Source: JAVVHH01 sp963835135 (lineage in GTDB: Bacteria > Pseudomonadota > Alphaproteobacteria > Acetobacterales > Acetobacteraceae). From it: a DNA stretch of 64,000 nucleotides. The DNA lies in NCBI GenBank assembly GCA_963835135.1, contig CAWIEF010000001.1:294189-358188 (forward strand), given 5' to 3'. The stretch's first letter is position 1. Each line of letters opens with the position of its first letter. Shown here piece after piece: positions 7,683-14,568 of the stretch. A program made the position numbers and the translations under genes. The notes beneath the pieces were generated by a model. That model was given only the letters and a program-made list of their open reading frames with translations. It was not told the DNA's origin and did not search any database.

Positions 7683-8702
7683 GTGATCCGCCTCGCCGTG
7701 GCGATCGTGCTGCAGCGGCTGATCACCGCCGTGCCGATGGTGTTGCTCGTGTCGGTCGTCGTGTTCGTTATCCTGCGGGCGATCCCGGCCGATCCGATCG
7801 GGATGCTGATCCCGCCCGGCGCGTCGGCGGCTGACGTCGCGGCGTTGCGGGCCGCGTTCGGGCTCGATCTGCCGATCCCGCAGCAATATTGGGTCTGGCT
7901 CAGCCACGCGCTGCGGGGAGATCTCGGCCAGTCCATCATCTTCAGGGTGCCGGTTACCGGCCTGCTCGCGGCGGCGGTTCCGGCCACGATGGAGCTGTGC
8001 CTCGCCAGCCTGGGGCTGGCGCTGCTGTTCAGCGTGCCGGGCGGGCTCGCGGCCTATAGCCAGCGCACCCGCATCGGCCAGGCGCTCGCCGATTTCGCTA
8101 TCGTCGTGACGATGTCGATCCCATCGTTCCTCTGGGCAATCCTGTTCATCCTCGTGGTTGGCGTGGCGATCCCGATCCTGCCGTTCACCGGCCGGGTCGG
8201 CGGCGACACGGTGCTGCCGCACCTGACCGGCCTCCTGCTGATCGACTTCCTGCTGCTCGGGCGCTGGCGGGACTGGGGCGACGCGGCGCTGCACCTGGTG
8301 CTGCCGTCGCTCTCGCTGGCGCTCAGCTTCGCGCCCTCGGTCGTGCGCGTCCTGCGCTCGAGCCTGATCGACGCGGCGCAAGACGACTACGTAACCTACG
8401 CCCGGCAGCGCGGCGTGCCGGAACGGCAGGTGCTGATGCGGCACATGACGCGCAACGCGGCGTTGCCGACGGTGACGCTGATCGGGGTGCAGTTCGGTTT
8501 CCTGTTCGGCGGCACGCTGCTGGTCGAGCTCATCTTCTCGTTCCCGGGCCTCGGCAATCTGATCGTCACGGCAGTGCGCAACCACGACCTGCCGGTGATC
8601 CAAGGCGCGGCGCTGACCTTCTGCATCGCCGTGCTGGTCATCAACGCGGCGGTCGACGCGATCTACGTGCTGCTCAACCCGCGCCTGGCGCGGCCGGCAT
8701 GA
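7683..8702 (+). CDS. ABC transporter permease, DppB type
   Basis: A 339-residue inner-membrane permease with about six membrane segments and the cytoplasmic coupling loop near TYARQRGVPERQVL that contacts the ATPase. The N-terminal hydrophobic helix followed by RAIPADP and LGLDLP-like spacing is typical of DppB/OppB subunits. Translation starts at GTG 7683, since no in-frame ATG lies nearby. The stop overlaps the ATG of the second permease. It forms one importer with the genes at 6099-11286. Confidence 0.9.
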   Translation: MIRLAVAIVLQRLITAVPMVLLVSVVVFVILRAIPADPIGMLIPPGASAADVAALRAAFGLDLPIPQQYWVWLSHALRGDLGQSIIFRVPVTGLLAAAVPATMELCLASLGLALLFSVPGGLAAYSQRTRIGQALADFAIVVTMSIPSFLWAILFILVVGVAIPILPFTGRVGGDTVLPHLTGLLLIDFLLLGRWRDWGDAALHLVLPSLSLALSFAPSVVRVLRSSLIDAAQDDYVTYARQRGVPERQVLMRHMTRNAALPTVTLIGVQFGFLFGGTLLVELIFSFPGLGNLIVTAVRNHDLPVIQGAALTFCIAVLVINAAVDAIYVLLNPRLARPA

Positions 8703-9523
8703 AGCTGGGGCTCGGCCTGGTCTTGCTGGCGGCGCTGGTCTTGGCCGCCCTGTTGGCGCCGACGCTCGCGCCGCACGACCCGCAAGCCCAAGACATCCTC
8801 AACGCGCTCGCGCCGCCGGCGTGGGAGCCGGACGGCGCCATGACCTATCCGCTCGGCACCGACAGCCTCGGGCGCGACATCGTCTCGCAGATCCTCTACG
8901 GCAGCCGTACGGCGCTGATCGTGGCGGCGGCGGCGGCGTGGGGCAGCATGATCCTGGGCGGGGTGCTGGCGGTGGTGGCCGGCTATTTCGGCGGGCGGAT
9001 CGACTGGGCGATCACGCGGATGGTCGATCTCTGGATGTCGTTCCCGCCTGTGGTGTTCTCGCTACTGCTGATGGTGGGGCTCGGGACCGGGGTGTTCCAT
9101 GTCGTGCTGGCGATCGTGCTGGTGGATTGGACGCGGTTCTGCCGGGTCGTGCGGTCCGAGGTGATCGTGGTGCGCAGGCGGGATTACGTGGTCGCCGCGC
9201 GGCTGCTGGGGTTCACGCATCTGCGCATCATCCTGCGCGAGGTGCTGCCGGCGACGATGCCGCTGCTGGTGACGATGTTCAGCCTCGAGATGGGCGTGGC
9301 CGTCATCGTCGAGGCGACGCTCAGCTTCGTCGGCCTCAGCGTCGGCGCCACGGTGCCGGCCTGGGGCACCATGATTGCGGACGGGCGCGGCGCGGTGCAT
9401 GAGGCGCCGTGGGGGCTGATCGCGCCGATGATCGCGATCTTCACCGCCATCCTCGCCTTCAACCTGGTCGGCGACGGGCTGCGCACGGCGCTCGATCCGC
9501 GGCTGCGGGCGCGTCGCGGCTGA
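8699..9523 (+). CDS. ABC transporter permease, DppC type
   Basis: A 274-residue second permease subunit. It has the N-terminal membrane anchor, the HPLGTD-like TYPLGTDSLGRD motif characteristic of DppC/OppC, and a C-terminal coupling loop near YVVAARLLGFTHLRI. The ATG overlaps the previous stop (ATGA), and its own stop overlaps the ATPase start, which indicates tight coupling in a single transporter operon. Confidence 0.9.
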   Translation: MKLGLGLVLLAALVLAALLAPTLAPHDPQAQDILNALAPPAWEPDGAMTYPLGTDSLGRDIVSQILYGSRTALIVAAAAAWGSMILGGVLAVVAGYFGGRIDWAITRMVDLWMSFPPVVFSLLLMVGLGTGVFHVVLAIVLVDWTRFCRVVRSEVIVVRRRDYVVAARLLGFTHLRIILREVLPATMPLLVTMFSLEMGVAVIVEATLSFVGLSVGATVPAWGTMIADGRGAVHEAPWGLIAPMIAIFTAILAFNLVGDGLRTALDPRLRARRG

Positions 9524-11286
9524 TGGCCGACATCCTCTCGCTCGAGGGGCTGACGCTCGCGGCCGGCCCGATCCAATTGCTGCGCGAGATCAGCCTGACC
9601 GTGCGCGCCGGGCAGACGATGGGGCTGGTGGGCGAGTCCGGCGCGGGCAAAAGCATGATCGGGCGGCTCGTTTCGGGTTTGGTGCCGCCGGGCTTCGCAA
9701 TCACGGCGGGGCGGCTGCGCGTCGAGGGCGCCGACCTCACGCGCCAGACGCCGGCGCAGCGCCGGGCCTTGCTCGGACGGCGGATCGCGTTCATCCCGCA
9801 GGAGCCGCTCTCCGCGCTCAACCCGGTGCTGAGCATCGGCCGGCAGTTCGGCGACCATCTGGCCCGGCTCGCCATGCCCGCGCGCGAGGCGGCGCGCTGG
9901 CTCGACGCCGTGCATCTGCCCGACCCGGCCGCCCTACTGAAGCGCTATCCTCACGAATTGTCCGGCGGCCAATGCCAGCGCGTGCTGATCGCCATGGCCT
10001 TCAGCAGCGACCCGGCGCTCATCGTCGCCGACGAGCCCACCACCGCGCTCGACGTGCTGACCCAAGGCCGGATCCTGAGCCTGCTGAAGGAGCAGCAGGA
10101 CCGGCACGGCGCGGCGGTGCTGTTGATCACGCACGACCTGCAGATGGCGGCGCGGGTGTGCGACGACGTCGCCGTGCTCTACGGCGGCGACATGATCGAG
10201 CGCGGCCCCGCCAACGCCGTGCTACGCCGGCCGGTGCACCCCTACACGATCAGCCTCCGCCGCAGCGCGCCGTCGCTCGACGGACCGCGGACGATCCTGC
10301 CCAACCTGCCGGACCAGATGCCGAGCCTGACGGCGCTCGCCGGGCTGCCCGGCTGCCGCTTCGCGCCGCGTTGCCCGACCCGCGCCTGTTCGGCCGACCT
10401 GCCGCCATGGCGCGAGCTTGGCAGCGGGCACGCCGTCCGCTGCGCGGCGGCCTGTGCCGGAACCGCCGCGCCGGCCGATCCCGATACGCCGACGCCGGGC
10501 CGGCCGGTGTCGGCGGGCGTGGTGCTGGAGCTGGCGGGCGTGTCGCTACGCTACCCGGGGCGCCGGTCGCTGTTCGGCCGCCGGGGCGCGCCGGTCGACG
10601 CCGTCCGAGACGTGGACCTGCGCGTCGCACCCGGCGAGTTCGTCGGCATCGTCGGCGAGAGCGGAAGCGGCAAGAGCTCGATCGCGCGGCTCGTCATGGG
10701 GTTGGAGCGGCCCACGGCGGGCTCGATCGCGCGGCCACAGGGCGAGCGCGTGCAGATCGTGTTCCAGGACCCGCAATCCGCGCTCAATCCGCGGCGCACC
10801 GTGCTGTCGTTGGTGACGCAGGCGCTCGAGGCAGCGCGGCAGCGGGTGCCGTCGCAGGAGCGCCTGGCGACGGCGCGGCGCCTGCTCGACGAGACGGGGT
10901 TGCCGGAGGCGTGCCTGCAGCGGGTGCCATCGCAGCTCTCCGGCGGGCAGCGCCAGCGGGTGAACATCGCCCGCGCGCTGTGCGTGTTGCCGAACCTGCT
11001 GGTGGCCGACGAGATCGTGTCGGGTCTGGACGTCTCGGTGCAGGCGCAGGTGCTCAACCTGCTGCTGCGGCTCGGTCGCGAGCACGGGACCAGCCTGCTG
11101 TTCATCTCGCACGACCTCGCCGTCGTGCGTTACCTGTGCTCGCGCGTCGCAGTCATGTACCGGGGCGAGATCGTCGAAACCGGGGAGACCGAGACGATCT
11201 TCGGCACTCCCTCGCATCCCTACACGCGCGCGCTGCTCGGCGCGGTCCGGGCCGTGCCGGTCGAGGAGACGCAAGCTGTCGCCTAA
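9523..11286 (+). CDS. Fused dual ATPase subunit of peptide-type ABC transporter (DppD-DppF)
   Basis: A 587-residue protein with two complete nucleotide-binding domains in tandem. The first has Walker A GESGAGKS, signature LSGGQCQR and Walker B VADEPTTALD. The second has GESGSGKS, LSGGQRQR and VADEIVSGLD. A cysteine-containing oligopeptide-type C-terminal extension (CRFAPRCPTRAC) follows the first domain. One polypeptide thus replaces the separate D and F subunits. The start ATG at 9523 overlaps the permease stop, so the importer is complete: binding protein, two permeases and a double ATPase. Confidence 0.92.
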   Translation: MADILSLEGLTLAAGPIQLLREISLTVRAGQTMGLVGESGAGKSMIGRLVSGLVPPGFAITAGRLRVEGADLTRQTPAQRRALLGRRIAFIPQEPLSALNPVLSIGRQFGDHLARLAMPAREAARWLDAVHLPDPAALLKRYPHELSGGQCQRVLIAMAFSSDPALIVADEPTTALDVLTQGRILSLLKEQQDRHGAAVLLITHDLQMAARVCDDVAVLYGGDMIERGPANAVLRRPVHPYTISLRRSAPSLDGPRTILPNLPDQMPSLTALAGLPGCRFAPRCPTRACSADLPPWRELGSGHAVRCAAACAGTAAPADPDTPTPGRPVSAGVVLELAGVSLRYPGRRSLFGRRGAPVDAVRDVDLRVAPGEFVGIVGESGSGKSSIARLVMGLERPTAGSIARPQGERVQIVFQDPQSALNPRRTVLSLVTQALEAARQRVPSQERLATARRLLDETGLPEACLQRVPSQLSGGQRQRVNIARALCVLPNLLVADEIVSGLDVSVQAQVLNLLLRLGREHGTSLLFISHDLAVVRYLCSRVAVMYRGEIVETGETETIFGTPSHPYTRALLGAVRAVPVEETQAVA

Positions 11287-11356
11287 GCCGCTCGACCGCT
11301 CCTCGCATCTCGCCCTCGACCCGGCCGGCATCGTCGTCACCGAGTTCGAGTTCGCG

Positions 11357-11806
11357 GTGTGGCGCTTTTCGGCCGCCTTTGTCCGCTGGCAGGGCGACTG
11401 CATGTCATGCGCGACGCCGAGCGGCCTCAGCGGCCAGGACGCGGCGATCCTGCATGTGATCCGCATGCGCGACGTGCCGAAAACCCTGTCCGAAATCGGG
11501 CGCCTGCTGAACCGCGACGACGTCGCCAACATCCAGTACAGCCTCAAGAAGCTGCTGACGGCCGGGCTGATCGAGAAGGCGGAGGCGGCGTCCAAGAAAC
11601 AAACGAGCTACGTCGCTTCGGCCAAGGGGCTTGGCGTGACAGCGACGTATAGCGAGCACCGCCGCAACATCCTGCTGGCGATGATCGAGCAAGTGCAGGA
11701 GAAGGTGCCCGACATCGCCGAGGCGACACGCACGCTCGACCTGCTGATCGGCATCTACGACCAGGCGAGCCGGATTGCCGCGACGTACCGGTTGCCGGAC
11801 GAGTGA
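11357..11806 (+). CDS. Winged-helix (MarR-like) transcriptional regulator
   Basis: A winged-helix DNA-binding protein of about 149 residues. The central region has a helix-turn-helix in which LSEIGRLLNRDDVANIQYSLKKL fits the helices, followed by a wing around KKQTSYVASAKG. The start is uncertain. GTG 11357 is the first usual start codon, but protein-like sequence in the same frame continues upstream to about 11276 (ending SSHLALDP...EFEFAVWRF), which resembles the N-terminus of relatives. A CTG at 11276 overlapping the ATPase gene is possible. It is the best candidate to bind the AT-rich repeats at 5360 and 11843. Confidence 0.78.
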   Translation: MWRFSAAFVRWQGDCMSCATPSGLSGQDAAILHVIRMRDVPKTLSEIGRLLNRDDVANIQYSLKKLLTAGLIEKAEAASKKQTSYVASAKGLGVTATYSEHRRNILLAMIEQVQEKVPDIAEATRTLDLLIGIYDQASRIAATYRLPDE

Positions 11807-11812
11807 GTTTGC

Positions 11813-11842
11813 TTGACTTCGCGCGAGCGGGACCAATAGGCT
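11813..11842 (+). promoter_or_regulatory. Candidate sigma-70-like promoter of the dienelactone hydrolase gene
   Basis: TTGACT (11813-11818) and TAGGCT (11837-11842) are separated by 18 bases and sit just upstream of the inverted repeat at 11843-11858. The predicted transcription start would fall inside that repeat. The -10 match is weak (3 of 6), so this is a tentative call supported mainly by the arrangement. Confidence 0.4.
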
Positions 11843-11858
11843 AAATTAAAGCTAATTT
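11843..11858. promoter_or_regulatory. Putative operator, left-block type (AAATTA-AAGC-TAATTT)
   Basis: A perfect inverted repeat with six-base arms around AAGC, 21 bases upstream of the dienelactone hydrolase ATG. It shares 13 identical bases with the site at 5360-5372. It directly follows the winged-helix regulator gene and a promoter-like TTGACT/TAGGCT pair, as expected for a repressor site covering the transcription start. Confidence 0.55.
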
Positions 11859-11879
11859 TCAGTTTGAAGGACCGTTCCG

Positions 11880-13115
11880 ATGGCTGGCTCATCGATCTCC
11901 ATTCAAGCGCCCGATGGCACGTTCCACGCCTATCTCGCGGTGCCGGAGGCGGGATCGGGGCCTGGGATCGTGCTCCTGCAAGAAATCTTCGGCGTGAACA
12001 CGAACATGCGCGCGGTGGCCGATCTCTATGCCGAGGAGGGTTACACCGTGCTGGCGCCCGATCTGTTCTGGCGCATCGAGCCCGGCGTGGAACTCGGCTG
12101 GTCCGAGGCCGACCTGCAGAAGGCGTTTGCCCTCCGCGCGACGTTCGACGTGGCCGCGGCGCTGTCGGACATCCGTGTCACGGTCGACGCGCTGCGGGCG
12201 CATCCGGCCTGCACCGGCCAGGTGGGCGCGCTCGGCTTCTGCCTCGGGGGCCTGCTGGCGAGCCTGGCCGCCGCGCACTGCGGCGTCGACTGCGCGGTGG
12301 GCTATTACGGCGTGGGTCTCGAGAAGCATCTGGACGTGCTGGCGGCGGCTTCCGTGCCGCTGACATTGCATTTCGGCACCGAAGACGATCACGTGCCGCC
12401 GGACGCGCTGTCGGCCATCCGGGCCGGGCTTCCCCGCGCGGAGATCTTCACCTACCCGGGCGCAGGCCATGGCTTCGCTTCCCAGGGCCGCGCCAGCTTC
12501 GACAAGGCGGCGACGCTCATGGCGCATTCGCGCTCGATCGCGCTGTTCCGCCGCGTGATGGGGCCGCATTACGATTTGAGTGCGCTGTGGGACAAGCACT
12601 GCGAGTACGAGTTCGGTCATCGCGACGTGGCCAAGACGATGTCCACCATGGTTGCCGAACCCTACGTCAACCACATCCCGACGCTGACCGGCGGCGTCGG
12701 GTACCGCGAACTGTACCGGTTCTACAAATATCACTTCGTCGACTCGAACCCGGACGACACCAAGCTGGTGCCGATCTCGCGCACCATCGGCGCGGACCGG
12801 GTGGTGGACGAGATGCTGTTCAGCTTCACCCATGACCGCGAGATCGACTGGATCCTGCCGGGCGTGAAACCGACCGGCAAGTTCGTCGAGGTGCCGCTTT
12901 TGGCCGTCGTCTGCTTCCGCGGCGACAAGCTCTACAACGAGCACATCTACTGGGATCAGGCTTCGGTGCTGGTGCAAATCGGGCTGTTGGACGAGGCGCT
13001 CTACCCGGTGGCAGGGCGGATTCAGGCACAGAAGCTGCTCGACCCGGCGCTGCCGTCCAACGCACTCAATCCCCGCTGGTCCCGCAGCGCCGAGGCGCCG
13101 CTCGCGGCAGAGTAG
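11880..13115 (+). CDS. Dienelactone hydrolase fused to a SnoaL/NTF2-like domain
   Basis: A 411-residue two-domain protein. Residues 1 to about 225 form a dienelactone hydrolase with the full set of active-site residues: E35 (LLQEIFG), nucleophile C121 (GFCLGG), D170 (TEDDHVP) and H197 (GAGHGF). About residues 235-400 look like a SnoaL/NTF2-type barrel (YVNHIPTLTGG, FSFTHDREIDWILPG). Dienelactone hydrolases open lactones formed after aromatic ring cleavage. The attached barrel could bind or isomerise a related ring compound. A GAAGGA ribosome-binding site precedes the ATG, and the stop overlaps the next start by one base. Confidence 0.87.
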   Translation: MAGSSISIQAPDGTFHAYLAVPEAGSGPGIVLLQEIFGVNTNMRAVADLYAEEGYTVLAPDLFWRIEPGVELGWSEADLQKAFALRATFDVAAALSDIRVTVDALRAHPACTGQVGALGFCLGGLLASLAAAHCGVDCAVGYYGVGLEKHLDVLAAASVPLTLHFGTEDDHVPPDALSAIRAGLPRAEIFTYPGAGHGFASQGRASFDKAATLMAHSRSIALFRRVMGPHYDLSALWDKHCEYEFGHRDVAKTMSTMVAEPYVNHIPTLTGGVGYRELYRFYKYHFVDSNPDDTKLVPISRTIGADRVVDEMLFSFTHDREIDWILPGVKPTGKFVEVPLLAVVCFRGDKLYNEHIYWDQASVLVQIGLLDEALYPVAGRIQAQKLLDPALPSNALNPRWSRSAEAPLAAE

Positions 13116-14179
13116 TGCCGGGCTTCCAACTCGGCGTCTTCTCGGCCAATGCGGATGGCGGGCTGACGCTGACGACGGTGCCGGAGCGCTGGCGGGCCGA
13201 CTGGGCGGACATCGTGGCCGTCGCGCAGATGGCGGACCGGGCCGGGATAGAGTTCTTCCTGCCGATCGCCCGCTGGAAGGGGTATGGCGGCGAGACCGAC
13301 GCGCGCGGCCTGTCATACGAGACGCTGACGCACGGGGCGGCGCTGGCGGCGCTGACGGAGCGGATCGCGATCTACTCCACCGTGCACGTGCCGCTGGTGC
13401 ATCCGGTGTTCGCGGCCAAGGCGATCGCGACCATCGATCACGTCTCGGCTGGCCGGGCCGGGCTGAACATCGTGTGCGGCTGGAACCAGCCGGAGTTCGA
13501 CATGTTCGGCGTGACCGCGGTGCCGGACCGGTATGCGCAGGGGCGGGAATGGCACGAGATCTTTGCCCGGACTTTGACGGAGGGCATGCCGTTCGATTTC
13601 GCGGGAGAGTTCTACCGCTGCCGCCGGGTCGAGAGTGCGCCGCGGCTGGTGGGGGGCGGGCTGCCGCCGATCATGTCGGCCGCGTTCTCACCGCCGGGCC
13701 GGGAGTTCGCGGCGCGGACGAGCCAGTTCCTGCTGACGACGCTGCACGACATCGACGAGGGCCGCCGCGACATCGACGACATCGACGCGCGGGCCGAGGC
13801 GGTCGGGCGCCGCCTCGGGGTGATCGCGACGGCGCATGTCGTTGCGCGCGACACGGCCGATGAGGCGGAGGCGTATTACGAGCGCTATGCGGTGACGCTG
13901 GCCGACCATGTTGCTGTGGACAACCATATGCGGATGAAGAAGGAGATGGCCCATTCATACGACGAGCGGGCGTTCGATCTGTATCGCAAGCGCTTTGCGG
14001 GTGGGACCGGCACGTATCCGCTGATCGGGACGCCGGACATGATCGTGGCCGAGATGGCGCGGATGCAGGCGGCGGGGTACGCGGGGACGACGGTCAGCTT
14101 CTGTAACTTCCGTGACGAGCTGCCGTATTTCATTGCGGAGGTGATGCCGCGGATGCAGGCGGCGGGGTTGCGGGCTTAA
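13115..14179 (+). CDS. LLM-class flavin-dependent monooxygenase (RutA-like)
   Basis: A 354-residue bacterial-luciferase-like (TIM barrel) protein. The pattern near the N-terminus (LGVFSAN, IARWKGYGGETD), HVPLVHPVFAAKAIATIDH and the stretch NIVCGWNQPEFDMFG match the RutA/pyrimidine monooxygenase branch of FMNH2-dependent enzymes. These cleave amide or C-N bonds, or hydroxylate, using flavin from a separate reductase. Translation starts at GTG 13115, overlapping the preceding stop, so it is co-translated with the dienelactone hydrolase fusion. The substrate is unknown; an N-heterocycle or amide is conceivable. Confidence 0.85.
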   Translation: MPGFQLGVFSANADGGLTLTTVPERWRADWADIVAVAQMADRAGIEFFLPIARWKGYGGETDARGLSYETLTHGAALAALTERIAIYSTVHVPLVHPVFAAKAIATIDHVSAGRAGLNIVCGWNQPEFDMFGVTAVPDRYAQGREWHEIFARTLTEGMPFDFAGEFYRCRRVESAPRLVGGGLPPIMSAAFSPPGREFAARTSQFLLTTLHDIDEGRRDIDDIDARAEAVGRRLGVIATAHVVARDTADEAEAYYERYAVTLADHVAVDNHMRMKKEMAHSYDERAFDLYRKRFAGGTGTYPLIGTPDMIVAEMARMQAAGYAGTTVSFCNFRDELPYFIAEVMPRMQAAGLRA

Positions 14180-14568
14180 TCCGGCAGGATCGCGGTCGCC
14201 TCGATCTCGACCAACGCCAGCGGTTCGACGAGTCCGGCCACCTCGATCAGCGCCATCGCCGGGTAGTGCCGGCCCATGACCGCGATATAGGCCGGGCCAA
14301 GTGCGGCGAGCGAATCGCGATATGTGTCGATGCTGCGGACGTACCAGGTCAGCCGGGCAATGTGCTCGGCTGCGCCGCCTGCAACCCCCAGCACCGCGAG
14401 TATGTTGCGGAGCGCCTGCTCTGCCTGCGGCACGAAGCCGTTCGCAAAAACCTCGTCGGCGTCCCAGCCGATCATGCCGCCGGTCAGCACCATGCGGCCG
14501 CGTCCCAGCATTCCGTTCGCGTAGCCCTTCGGCTTGCGCCAGCCGGGCGGCTGCAGCGTGGTCAGCAT
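14176..14568 (-). CDS. RidA/YjgF-family protein with altered active site
   Basis: A 130-residue chorismate-mutase-like trimeric protein of the Rid superfamily. Classical RidA enzymes hydrolyse enamines/imines and need an arginine that corresponds to R105 of E. coli RidA, in ARSCVEVARLP. Here the aligned stretch is AMALIEVAGLV with M105, so canonical 2-aminoacrylate deaminase activity is not expected. It overlaps the aromatic CoA-ligase gene (ATGA) and so belongs to that pathway. Handling of an enamine intermediate of 2-aminobenzoyl-CoA breakdown is an attractive but unproven role. It converges with the LLM gene, sharing four bases. Confidence 0.88.
   Translation of the reverse strand: MLTTLQPPGWRKPKGYANGMLGRGRMVLTGGMIGWDADEVFANGFVPQAEQALRNILAVLGVAGGAAEHIARLTWYVRSIDTYRDSLAALGPAYIAVMGRHYPAMALIEVAGLVEPLALVEIEATAILPD

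Noticed and set aside
6042..8603. Minus-strand open frame of 853 codons opposite the importer genes
   Set aside because: Low-complexity Arg/His/Gln-rich product, antisense to clear transporter genes.
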